From: Phyllobacteriaceae bacterium
Lineage (GTDB): Bacteria > Pseudomonadota > Alphaproteobacteria > Rhizobiales > Rhizobiaceae
Assembly (NCBI GenBank): GCA_024645155.1
Contig: JAHEGF010000048.1
Location: 1 to 16,574 of the forward strand
Length of the DNA stretch: 16,574 nt
Reading direction: 5' to 3'
Numbering within the stretch: position 1 is the first letter of the stretch; each line of letters starts with the position of its first letter. Made by a program: the position numbers and the translations under genes. Below are positions 6,709-14,350 of this stretch, piece after piece. Under the pieces are notes generated by a model, which saw only the letters and a program-made list of their open reading frames with translations, made no database searches and had not been told where the DNA came from.

Positions 6709-8577
6709 TCAAATCGTGCCGTCTTCCATGGCCGCCAGTTCGTCAATCAGCCGCTCGATGACAGACAGGCCCTTGCTCCAGAAGCCGGGATCCGACGCAT
6801 CGAGACCAAATGGCTTGAGCAACTGGCTGTGGTGCTTGGTGCCACCTGCTTTAAGCATCTCGAAGTATTTTTCCTGAAAACCGCCTTCGGCGTTTTCATA
6901 GACGGCATAGAGTGAATTCACCAGACAGTCGCCAAAGGCATAGGCATAAACGTAGAACGGCGAATGGATGAAGTGGGGAATATAGGTCCAGTAGACTTCG
7001 TAACCGGGGTTGAGAATGACCGCCGGACCGAGGCTTTCCCTTTGAACATCGAGCCAGTGCTGTGCAATCTGGTCGGCGGTCAGTTCGCCGTTTCGCCTTT
7101 CGCCGTGAATCCTGCGCTCGAACTGGTAGAATGCAATCTGCCGCATCACCGTGTTGATCATGTCTTCGGCTTTCTGGGCAAGCATGGCCTTGCGCCCGCG
7201 CCTGTCTTTCGTGCGCTTGAGAAGGGACTGGAAAGTCAGCATTTCGCCGAATACCGATGCGGTTTCGGCCAGGGTCAGCGGTGTTGAAGCCATCAACGCA
7301 CCCTGGCCAGCAGCAAGCACCTGGTGGACGCCGTGGCCAAGTTCATGGGCAAGCGTCATGACGTCACGTGGTTTGCCCATGTAGTTCAACAAAACATAGG
7401 GATGCACCGAGGGTACGGTCGGGTGAGCGAAAGCACCCGGCGCCTTGCCCGGACGTGATGGCGCATCAATCCACTGCTTGTCGAAGAACCGGCGCGCGAT
7501 GTCAGCCATCTGCGGATCAAATCCGTGGTAGGCGGACAGCACCGTGTTTCGAGCCTCGCTCCAGGATATCAATTCCTCGGTACTTTCGGGCAGCGGTGCA
7601 TTGCGATCCCAGTAGTTGAGCTTGTCCATGCCAAGCCAACGCGCTTTCATGGCGTAGTAACGGTGGGAAATGCGCGGGTAGGATTCGGTGACGGCGCTGG
7701 TCAGCGCATCAACGACTTCGCGTTCGACCCGGTTGGCCAGGTGACGGGAATCGGCGATATCCTTGAATCCCCGCCAGCGGTCGGAAATTTCCTTATCCTT
7801 GGCAAGCGTGTTGGAAATCAGTGTAAAAATGCGCAGGTTTTCGCTGAAGGTGGCCGACAGCGCTTGTGCCGCGGCTTTGCGTTTTTCCGGTTCGCGGGCG
7901 ACAAGCTGGTTCAGGGCCGGCTCAATCGTCAGCAGTTCGCCGCCGATATCAAAGCGCAACGCAGTCATCGTCTCGTCGAAAAGCCGGTTCCAGGCGGCAT
8001 GCCCGGTCAGTGACTTTTCATGGAACAACTGCTCGATGCGGTCTTCAAGCTGATAGGGCTTGTCCTTGCGCAGATCCTCGATCCATGGCCGGTACCGGGC
8101 AAAATCGGGATCCGCGGCAAAAGCCTTTTCGATTTCGTCCGAGCCGATCTTGTTCAGTTCAAGCGGAAAGAAAAGCAGGCAGGTGCTGGCATCTGTCAGT
8201 TTCTGCTGCACGTCTCCGTAGAATTTGGCGCGTTCGGGATCAGAGGTGTCGCCGGCATAAATCAGGCTTGCGTATGAGGCTATTCGACCGAACTTTTCCT
8301 CGATTGTCTCATAGTCGCCGATGGCCCTGCCAAGGCCGCCGGTGCCGGTCTTGGCCGCAGCACCTGCAAGCTTGCCCTTCCAGTTGCGCTCGAAGTCCGC
8401 CGCATCGCCGATTGCGGTGACGAGATCATCCTTCAGTTCCGGTGAATCCATTGCCGGATAAAGATCCGCCAGGTTCCACTCGGGAAGCTGTTCGGATTGC
8501 GTGGTTGTTGCGCCGGTCTTTTTGGCCGGGGCTTTCAATTTCGAGGAATTGACGGTGATGGGAGAAAACTGGCTCAT
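6709..8577 (-). CDS. pepF: Oligoendopeptidase F (M3 family zinc peptidase)
   Basis: Cytoplasmic zinc metallopeptidase that cuts short peptides, part of peptide recycling. The 622-residue length is normal for PepF. The active site is HELGHGVHQ: zinc ligands H411 and H415, catalytic E412, and a third ligand expected in the LAETASVFGE helix (E438). The segments around 393-402 (HPYVLLNYMG) and 445-450 and the late YWTYIPHFIHSPFYVYAYAFG region are typical of the family's substrate channel. The first 30 residues are a charged Lys/Thr/Ser-rich extension with no signal peptide, so the start could be slightly downstream; no good ribosome binding site precedes the ATG at 8577. It is divergent from the response regulator gene, and hss follows 25 bp downstream. 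Confidence 0.94.
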   Translation of the reverse strand: MSQFSPITVNSSKLKAPAKKTGATTTQSEQLPEWNLADLYPAMDSPELKDDLVTAIGDAADFERNWKGKLAGAAAKTGTGGLGRAIGDYETIEEKFGRIASYASLIYAGDTSDPERAKFYGDVQQKLTDASTCLLFFPLELNKIGSDEIEKAFAADPDFARYRPWIEDLRKDKPYQLEDRIEQLFHEKSLTGHAAWNRLFDETMTALRFDIGGELLTIEPALNQLVAREPEKRKAAAQALSATFSENLRIFTLISNTLAKDKEISDRWRGFKDIADSRHLANRVEREVVDALTSAVTESYPRISHRYYAMKARWLGMDKLNYWDRNAPLPESTEELISWSEARNTVLSAYHGFDPQMADIARRFFDKQWIDAPSRPGKAPGAFAHPTVPSVHPYVLLNYMGKPRDVMTLAHELGHGVHQVLAAGQGALMASTPLTLAETASVFGEMLTFQSLLKRTKDRRGRKAMLAQKAEDMINTVMRQIAFYQFERRIHGERRNGELTADQIAQHWLDVQRESLGPAVILNPGYEVYWTYIPHFIHSPFYVYAYAFGDCLVNSLYAVYENAEGGFQEKYFEMLKAGGTKHHSQLLKPFGLDASDPGFWSKGLSVIERLIDELAAMEDGTI

Positions 8578-8620
8578 TTGCGGTTCCGGCGTGGGTTTTT
8601 CAAGTTGTGCGGGGGCTGTA

Positions 8621-8661
8621 TTAACCGGCCGTTAACCGGATTTGTTGGGCGATCCTTTATT
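8621..8661 (+). promoter_or_regulatory. CtrA box and predicted CtrA-dependent promoter of the response regulator gene
   Basis: The sequence TTAACCGGCCGTTAACC (8621-8637) is an exact match to the alphaproteobacterial CtrA consensus TTAA-N7-TTAAC. The second half-site sits where a -35 element would be; 18 bases further is TTTATT (8656-8661), a plausible -10. Transcription would start near 8668, about 50 bases before the ATG at 8721. CtrA boxes overlapping the -35 usually mark activated promoters. The site is also 44 bp upstream of pepF on the other strand and could affect that gene. The match is seen directly; control by CtrA is an inference from the known consensus. Confidence 0.65.
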
Positions 8662-8720
8662 TTCCTGTGTCATCTTGAAACGGATGATCTGACCGATCGA
8701 AGTATTTTTCGCGAGGAATA

Positions 8721-10259
8721 ATGGCTGCAACAGTCCTTATCGTCGATGACGATCCGGTTCAACGCCGTTTGCTTGAAGCCGCAGTTGTAAAATTTGGCCA
8801 CACGCCGATCACTGCCGCCGACGGTGAGGCCGCGCTGTCGATCTTGAAGGGCGGCAACTCCGCCGATGTCGGTCTCGTCATTCTCGATCTGATGATGCCC
8901 GGGCTGAACGGGATGCAGGTTCTGGAGTGGATGCGGGCCAACGGAATCCTTGTGCCCGTCGTTGTGCAGACAGCGCAGGGCAGCATCGATACCGCGATTA
9001 CCGCGATGCGCTCCGGAGCTTTCGATTTTGTCGTCAAACCGGTGGCACCCGAGCGGCTGCGCATTACGATCGACAACGCATTGAAGGTCTGCGAGCGCGA
9101 AGGAACGGTAAAGAAAATCCGCAAGCAGAAATCAGATGATGTCCTGACATTCGACGACATCGTGACCCAGAGCGCCTCGATGGAACGTGTGCTGCGCCTG
9201 GGACGCAAGGCTGCCGCGTCCGAAATACCGATATTGATCGAGGGAGAGTCCGGCGTCGGCAAGGAGTTGGTGGCGCGGGCAATTCGCGGAGGCAGTGATC
9301 GCAGCAACAAGCCGTTTGTCACGGTCAATTGCGGGGCCATTCCCGACAATCTGGTCGAAAGCATCCTGTTTGGTCATGAAAAGGGATCGTTTACCGGTGC
9401 GACCGAAAGGCATGTCGGCAAGTTTGTCGAAGCTGACGGTGGAACGCTGTTTCTCGATGAGGTTGGCGATCTGCCGCTTGACGCGCAAGTAAAGCTTTTG
9501 CGGGCGGTTCAGGAGGGTGAAGTCGACCCGGTCGGCGGCAGGAAATCGATCAAGGTCGATATCCGGCTGATATCGGCGACACACCGCGATCTCATCCAGC
9601 GTGTCCGCGACGGCAAGTTCCGCGAGGACCTTTACTACCGGCTCAACGTGTTTCCCATCCATGTTCCGCCGCTGAAGGATCGCCGTGACGATATTCCCAT
9701 GCTTGTCCGCCATTTTGTGTCCCGTTACGGCCGCGCCAAGGCGGGATCGCCGGTAAACGGTGTCTCCAAAGAAGCCCTGGCTATGCTTACGGCCTATGAT
9801 TGGCCGGGCAATATCCGGCAATTGGAGAACGCCGTGTTCCGTGCGGTCGTGCTTGCTGACGGTCCGGTCCTGTCACCGGACGAGTTTCCGCAGATCAGGG
9901 CGCAGGTCGAAGGGATCGATATTCAGGTGGAAAAAAACTCCGCTGCCGAGGGCATATCGCTTAGCGAGGCCTTTGAACTGCTGGAAGCGCTGCCGGAGAA
10001 CAGCGGCAGGGAAAATGCCGCAACCACTGAAACCAGCGCTGCGGGAGGCCGGCACATCGACACCCTCGATGAAAAGGGCGACATGAGAACACTCGAGGAT
10101 GTCGAACTGGAAATGATCCAGTTTGCCATCGAATTCTATGACGGGCAAATGAGCGAGGTTGCCCGCAAACTGGGAATCGGCCGGTCAACACTTTACCGCA
10201 AGATGCGTGACTACGGCATCGATCCGGACAGTCAAAGGTCGCAAAAACTCGCCGGTTGA
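8721..10259 (+). CDS. NtrC-family sigma-54-dependent response regulator, TacA-like
   Basis: Phosphorylation-controlled activator of sigma-54 promoters, 512 aa. The receiver domain (about 4-118) has the acidic pocket D9-D11, phosphoacceptor D56 (VILDLMMPG), T84 and K106. The AAA+ domain (about 145-375) shows Walker A GESGVGKE (175-182), the sigma-54 contact loop as GSFTGA (222-227) instead of GAFTGA, Walker B GGTLFLDE (240-247) and the arginine-finger segment FREDLYYRL. A Fis-type helix-turn-helix closes the protein (about 477-500, MSEVARKLGIGRSTLYRKM). An acidic spacer of about 70 residues separates AAA+ from the DNA-binding end. The receiver start and the upstream CtrA box recall Caulobacter TacA, which is CtrA-activated; orthology is inferred. 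No partner histidine kinase lies in the window. A GAGGA ribosome binding site lies 3 bases before the ATG. Confidence 0.93.
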   Translation: MAATVLIVDDDPVQRRLLEAAVVKFGHTPITAADGEAALSILKGGNSADVGLVILDLMMPGLNGMQVLEWMRANGILVPVVVQTAQGSIDTAITAMRSGAFDFVVKPVAPERLRITIDNALKVCEREGTVKKIRKQKSDDVLTFDDIVTQSASMERVLRLGRKAAASEIPILIEGESGVGKELVARAIRGGSDRSNKPFVTVNCGAIPDNLVESILFGHEKGSFTGATERHVGKFVEADGGTLFLDEVGDLPLDAQVKLLRAVQEGEVDPVGGRKSIKVDIRLISATHRDLIQRVRDGKFREDLYYRLNVFPIHVPPLKDRRDDIPMLVRHFVSRYGRAKAGSPVNGVSKEALAMLTAYDWPGNIRQLENAVFRAVVLADGPVLSPDEFPQIRAQVEGIDIQVEKNSAAEGISLSEAFELLEALPENSGRENAATTETSAAGGRHIDTLDEKGDMRTLEDVELEMIQFAIEFYDGQMSEVARKLGIGRSTLYRKMRDYGIDPDSQRSQKLAG

Positions 10260-10426
10260 CCTGTCGCAGACTGCATCGCGGATATCCACACCCGTCACGA
10301 TACCATTGGTGACCCTGTATACCCTGTGTTAAGCATAAGCTGGGATAGTCCTTCCAGTCAGCATGTTGCCATGGTGTGACCGCATTTTTCGCCGAAAAAA
10401 ACAATCCGAATGTTGATCGAGGACAT

Positions 10427-12268
10427 GTGATCAGCCGGAATTTGCGGTACAAGCCACAGGGACAGGTTAGCCTCAGGGCCGGGAATTTGAACAGTAACAG
10501 AACCACATCAACGGCGGTGTTGCGCGCCCGTAACGGCATAATGCGGTATGTTGCAGCCGTACTTGCCGCCATTGTTATCGCCGGTGCCTATGCGCCATCG
10601 GCCGTTGCTGAAACCCGGACGCTGAAGCTGTACTACCTGCACACCAAGGAACGCGCAGAGATCACCTACAAGAAAAACGGCCGTTACCTGCCGGATGGTC
10701 TTCGAAAGCTGAACCGGTTCCTGCGTGACTGGCGGCGCAACGAACCGACAAAGATGGATCCGCAACTGTTTGATCTGGTTTGGGAAGCCTACCAGAAGAG
10801 CGGTTCGCGCGATTACATCCACGTTATTTCCGGCTACCGGTCCCCGGCGACCAACTCGATGCTACGCAAACGCGGGCGCGGAGTTGCGAAGAAAAGCCAG
10901 CACATGCTCGGCAAGGCGATGGATTTTTACCTTCCCGATGTGAGCCTGAGCAAGTTGCGTGCAATCGGCCTAAAGATCCAAGGTGGCGGTGTCGGATACT
11001 ATCCACGCTCCGGATCGCCGTTTGTTCATCTCGATGTCGGAAGCGTTCGCCATTGGCCGCGCATGAACCGCCAGCAGTTGATGGCCATGTTTCCTGACGG
11101 AAAAACGCTGCATATGCCAAGTGACGGCAAGCCGTTGCCGGGGTACAATACCGCGCTGGCGAACTACAAGAAGCGCAAGAGCGGCAGCAGTACGGTTTCG
11201 GTTGCATCAGCATCGTCAGCCCTGTCCGGCGGGCGCGACGACGATCGCGGTTTCCTCGCCACCCTGTTTGGCGGCGGCCGCGATGAAGAAGAAGAAAACG
11301 CCAGCGATTTCCAGACGGCGTCAAAAGGCAATGATGAGGTCATAAAGCCGGCAAAATCCGTTCCCGAGCCCAGGAAATCCGAACCTCCGCCGGTCGAAAC
11401 GCTTATTGCCTCGCTGCCCACTGGCAAGATACCCCTTCCTGCGGCGGCCCCGCGCCCGCAGCGTGATGTCGGACCCGCGGCGGATCAGGCAGCACCCGCC
11501 GATCAGGGTACAATCGTCGTGGCCGACATTCCGGTGCCTTCGCGCCGCCCGGCTTACACCGCAGTCCCGTCCGCAGCAGAAAACAAGACTGAAGACATGA
11601 TTGCCGCCCTTGTCAGGGATGCCGAGAGCCGGAAGAACGAGGAAGCGGTCTATGTTACGGCACTTGCTCAGGAGCTGTCGAAAACCGAAGCACTCGCCGG
11701 CAGGGTACTGGCTTCGACGGAAAGCGCCTCCAGCGCCCGCAACGCATTGCGCGGCACGCAGGCGCCGGATCCGGGCGAAGATGGTGGCCCGGCCGTCAAG
11801 TCAGGCCGCGTAACACACAGAAATCTGGCTTTGCCGGAAATGGTGCCGGCACCGGAAGAACGTGGCGCCACGGCCAAAAAGTCCGGACGGCTCAAACCTG
11901 CCATTGTCATGGCAAGCGCGAATACCGGCCAGCAGGCAAGCAAGATCCGGCTTCAGCAGTCAGCATTCGTGGATAGCGGGGTGCGTGTCGCGCCGAAAAT
12001 GGCGAAGCCGGAATCTGCCGATGTTATGCCCGAGACAGGTCCGGTCGTTGTCCCGGTGAGCAAAGACAAGGCAATATGGGCATTCCGCGCCAGCCATGTT
12101 CCCGATATCAAGAGCACATCGACGCTGGCGCAGTCGGCCATTCGCGCGCAACCAACAACGGTCTACAAGCTCGGATTTGGCGATGTGCCAAATGAGAGCG
12201 ATGCCCACAGGTTCACCGGCAAGGCGGTGACCTTCCTGTCGATCGCCAAATTCACGGCGACAAACTAG
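10427..12268 (+). CDS. DUF882 / YcbK-type zinc peptidase-like protein (M15 fold) with long low-complexity tail
   Basis: Predicted exported or membrane-anchored murein-peptidase-like protein. A hydrophobic segment at about 39-60 (MRYVAAVLAAIVIAGAYAPSAVA) acts as signal peptide or anchor. The catalytic core (about 62-220) has the metal-binding pattern SQHMLGKAMDFY (H159, D166) and FVHLDVGSVRHW (H201, H209), and SGYRSPATNSML, as in DUF882 and the D,D-carboxypeptidase fold. About 380 further residues are Ala/Pro/Ser/Lys-rich with no recognised domain. The start is uncertain: GTG at 10427 has GAGGA 3 bases upstream and is used here; GTG at 10376 lacks a ribosome binding site; ATG at 10541 would begin exactly at the signal segment but also lacks one. 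It follows the response regulator by 167 bp. That gap holds no gene, only an imperfect tandem ACCCTGTAT/ACCCTGTGT at about 10313-10330. Confidence 0.85.
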   Translation: MISRNLRYKPQGQVSLRAGNLNSNRTTSTAVLRARNGIMRYVAAVLAAIVIAGAYAPSAVAETRTLKLYYLHTKERAEITYKKNGRYLPDGLRKLNRFLRDWRRNEPTKMDPQLFDLVWEAYQKSGSRDYIHVISGYRSPATNSMLRKRGRGVAKKSQHMLGKAMDFYLPDVSLSKLRAIGLKIQGGGVGYYPRSGSPFVHLDVGSVRHWPRMNRQQLMAMFPDGKTLHMPSDGKPLPGYNTALANYKKRKSGSSTVSVASASSALSGGRDDDRGFLATLFGGGRDEEEENASDFQTASKGNDEVIKPAKSVPEPRKSEPPPVETLIASLPTGKIPLPAAAPRPQRDVGPAADQAAPADQGTIVVADIPVPSRRPAYTAVPSAAENKTEDMIAALVRDAESRKNEEAVYVTALAQELSKTEALAGRVLASTESASSARNALRGTQAPDPGEDGGPAVKSGRVTHRNLALPEMVPAPEERGATAKKSGRLKPAIVMASANTGQQASKIRLQQSAFVDSGVRVAPKMAKPESADVMPETGPVVVPVSKDKAIWAFRASHVPDIKSTSTLAQSAIRAQPTTVYKLGFGDVPNESDAHRFTGKAVTFLSIAKFTATN

Positions 12269-12297
12269 CGCCAGGATCCATTCATTTGATCGGCGGC

Positions 12298-12320
12298 AAT
12301 GGCCGGACCGAGGCCATTTT
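12298..12320 (+). terminator. Probable terminator after the DUF882 gene
   Basis: A perfect 7-bp stem, AATGGCC (12298-12304) and GGCCATT (12312-12318), with a 7-base loop ends in four T. It begins 30 bases after the DUF882 stop and touches the stop codon of the convergent AraC gene. The T run is short, so strength is uncertain. The minus-strand reading has no T run. Confidence 0.5.
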
Positions 12321-13210
12321 CAAGAACCACTCACTTGTTCCAAAATTGCAGGAGCCTCCTTGCTTGGAGGCAAACCGAACTTACGCTGGTAATCGCGGCT
12401 AAAATGCGTGGGGCTTTCGTAGCCGACTTCGAAACTTGTCGATGACACGCTGTGTCGTCCCGCTCGCAACAGGTCACGGGCGGTGATCATGCGAAGATCT
12501 TTTTGATATTGCAGAGGGGTGGTTCCCGTGACGAGCTTGAAGTGTCCGTGAAAGGACGATTGGCTCATCCCCGCAGACTGTGCAAGTTCGGCGACTGACA
12601 AGGGTTGGCAAAATTCCGTTCTGATTTTCATGATCGCTTTAGCCACGCGGCTTGCATGGCTGTCGATAGCCAACAGGTTGCGCAGCATGTCGCCTATGGG
12701 CGACATCAGAAGACGGAAATGGATTTCGCGCAGGATGGATGGACCCAGAACCTGAGCATCCAAGGGGCGGTCCACCAGGGCAAGATATCGAGCAAGCGTT
12801 TCGATCAGGGACGGTTCTGCGCGGCCTGCCGACAAGGAACGAGCGCTCGGGGCCTCGTCCGAATGAGAGCCGACCTGTTCGTAAAGGCTCCTCACCATGC
12901 CAAGCTCCAGCGAAATGATCAGCGCCAGGTAAGGTTTGTCCGCAGATGCAGCGGTTATCTTCGACTGGACAGGAAGATCGTGGCTGACTACCAGGGCATC
13001 GCCCGCGTGCAGCTTGACCGTTTGATCACCGATGTTTGTTTCTTTCGCTCCTTGAAGGATCAGGCAGACCACCGGATTGTAAACGACGGCTTCGAACTGG
13101 CTGACTTGCCTGGTCCGCAGGACAATCAGGTTTGGCAAGAGCGCATCGTCTTTCTGCACCGTTCTTTCCCAATAGGCTAATGCCGGGTCAATCAGATCGC
13201 TGGCTTGCAA
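12320..13210 (-). CDS. AraC-family transcriptional regulator (AraC_N type, YqhC-like)
   Basis: Predicted one-component transcription factor, 296 aa. The N-terminal sensor half (about 20-170) has the cupin-like AraC_N pattern, including YNPVVCLILQGAKE, GDALVVSHDLP and LALIISLE. The C-terminal half has two helix-turn-helix units: LSVAELAQSAGMSQSSFHGHFK (about 204-225) and VSSTSFEVGYESPTHFSRDYQRKFG (about 255-279). The start is TTG at 13210, supported by a perfect AGGAGGA ribosome binding site 7 bases upstream and no better in-frame start nearby. It is divergent from an aldo/keto reductase gene, which it probably controls. E. coli YqhC, of the same family, activates yqhD-dkgA in response to aldehydes, and DkgA is an aldo/keto reductase, so an aldehyde-sensing role is a reasonable inference. 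Cys50 and Cys201 are possible reactive sites but unproven. Confidence 0.92.
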   Translation of the reverse strand: MQASDLIDPALAYWERTVQKDDALLPNLIVLRTRQVSQFEAVVYNPVVCLILQGAKETNIGDQTVKLHAGDALVVSHDLPVQSKITAASADKPYLALIISLELGMVRSLYEQVGSHSDEAPSARSLSAGRAEPSLIETLARYLALVDRPLDAQVLGPSILREIHFRLLMSPIGDMLRNLLAIDSHASRVAKAIMKIRTEFCQPLSVAELAQSAGMSQSSFHGHFKLVTGTTPLQYQKDLRMITARDLLRAGRHSVSSTSFEVGYESPTHFSRDYQRKFGLPPSKEAPAILEQVSGS

Positions 13211-13217
13211 TGCGGTG

Positions 13218-13224
13218 TCCTCCT
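13218..13224 (-). promoter_or_regulatory. Ribosome binding site fixing a TTG start for the AraC regulator
   Basis: AGGAGGA on the minus strand lies 7 bases upstream of TTG at 13210-13208. This near-perfect spacing and complementarity decides the unusual TTG start. Weak initiation from TTG would keep regulator levels low. Confidence 0.75.
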
Positions 13225-13250
13225 ATGCCTCTCACTAGCATCCCGGTGCG

Positions 13251-13302
13251 ATCAATGCATCCAAAACTCTTGAGATTTGGAAGAATTGATGGATATTTTG
13301 GA
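13251..13302. promoter_or_regulatory. Candidate AraC-type operator between the regulator and aldo/keto reductase genes
   Basis: Positions 13251-13290 form a 40-bp interrupted palindrome centred between 13270 and 13271: 16 of 20 base pairs match, including ATCAAT/ATTGAT at the ends, TCCAAA/TTTGGA in the arms and CTC/GAG near the centre. A further direct copy of TTTGGA lies at 13297-13302, exactly 21 bases after the one at 13276-13281, two helical turns as often seen for AraC-family half-sites. The element lies about 41 bases from the regulator start and 71-83 bases from the reductase start, so it could serve both promoters. Confidence 0.6.
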
Positions 13303-13372
13303 GAAAGTGGCAGGCGGATTATCCGTAGCCTCGCTAGGTTGAACTCAACGCGACCCAGCAGACGGAGAAGGT

Positions 13373-14287
13373 ATGACCACCATTCAGTACACATTTCCCC
13401 TGAACGAGCGGACCGAAATCCCAGCCGTTGGTTTTGGAACCTATCTGGTTTCCAATGAGGCTGCTCCAGCAGCGGTTCAGGCTGCCATCGGGATCGGCTA
13501 TCGCCATGTCGACACGGCTGCTGGCTACCAGAACGAAGAAGGCGTCGGCGCTGGCATCCGGGCCGGGCTGGCCGCGTCGGCGCTTGCGCGTGAGGATATC
13601 TTTGTGACCACCAAGCTTTGGCCTGGAAACCCGGCATGGGGCGATCCGCCGAAAACCGGCGAGCAAACGATCGCAGAATGTCAGGCAAGCCTGGAACGGC
13701 TGGGGCTCGACTATGTCGATCTCTACCTCATTCATGCGCCCTATGGAGGCCCTGAGCGCGTTGCTCAATGGCAGGCGTTGGTGGATTTGCTGCGAGCGGG
13801 GAAGGCCCGATCAATCGGTGTGAGCAATTTCAACCGGTCTCATCTCGAAGAAATCAAGGCGGCAGGACTTACGATGCCGGACGCGAACCAGATCGAGCTT
13901 CACCCCTGGTCGCAAAAGCAGGATCTCCTTGCTTACATGGCTGACCATCGGATTGCGCCCATCGCCTACAGCAGCCTGGTTCCGCTTTCGACCTGGCGCG
14001 TTGAAGGGGGCCAGGACAGTGCAAAGACCGAGGAGATGAGGCGCGATGGCGGCATATTTGCCGAAATGGCGAAGAAATATGGCGTGACCGATGCCCAGTT
14101 TTTGCTCCGCTGGGGCGTGCAGAACGGATATGCCGTGCTGCCAAAGAGCCTGAACCCCGAGCGCATGCGGCAGAACATCGACCTTGCCGGATTCAAGATC
14201 GACGATGAAGATATGGCGACAATCCGAACAATGGATCGCGGGGATGGCGTGGCCTGGGCCACGGGCGATCCGAGCACTGCTGTCTAG
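13373..14287 (+). CDS. Aldo/keto reductase (2,5-diketo-D-gluconate reductase / DkgA-like)
   Basis: NADPH-dependent reductase of aldehydes and ketones, cytoplasmic, 304 aa, with a TIM-barrel fold expected. The catalytic tetrad is visible: D47 and Y52 in HVDTAAGYQNE, K81 in TTKLWP and H121 in YLIHAPYGG. Other family marks are IPAVGFGTYLV (16-26), SIGVSNFNRSHLEEI, NQIELHPW and the cofactor-binding LPKSLNPERMRQNI near the end. The ATG at 13373 follows a GGAGAAGG ribosome binding site. The gene is divergent from the AraC-family regulator and shares with it the palindromic promoter region, which points to induction by an aldehyde or similar electrophile. The true substrate is unknown; gluconate derivatives, methylglyoxal and furfural-like aldehydes are all handled by relatives. 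Confidence 0.94.
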   Translation: MTTIQYTFPLNERTEIPAVGFGTYLVSNEAAPAAVQAAIGIGYRHVDTAAGYQNEEGVGAGIRAGLAASALAREDIFVTTKLWPGNPAWGDPPKTGEQTIAECQASLERLGLDYVDLYLIHAPYGGPERVAQWQALVDLLRAGKARSIGVSNFNRSHLEEIKAAGLTMPDANQIELHPWSQKQDLLAYMADHRIAPIAYSSLVPLSTWRVEGGQDSAKTEEMRRDGGIFAEMAKKYGVTDAQFLLRWGVQNGYAVLPKSLNPERMRQNIDLAGFKIDDEDMATIRTMDRGDGVAWATGDPSTAV

Positions 14288-14350
14288 GCTGCGGCACATT
14301 TGGCGAAGCTCGCCGTGCTCTGCAGAACTCAAGGAGTTTGATCTGTTCTG

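Noticed and set aside
9132..9821. Leftward open frame (229 codons) inside the response regulator gene
   Set aside because: It is antisense to the conserved AAA+ domain and shows no protein family resemblance.
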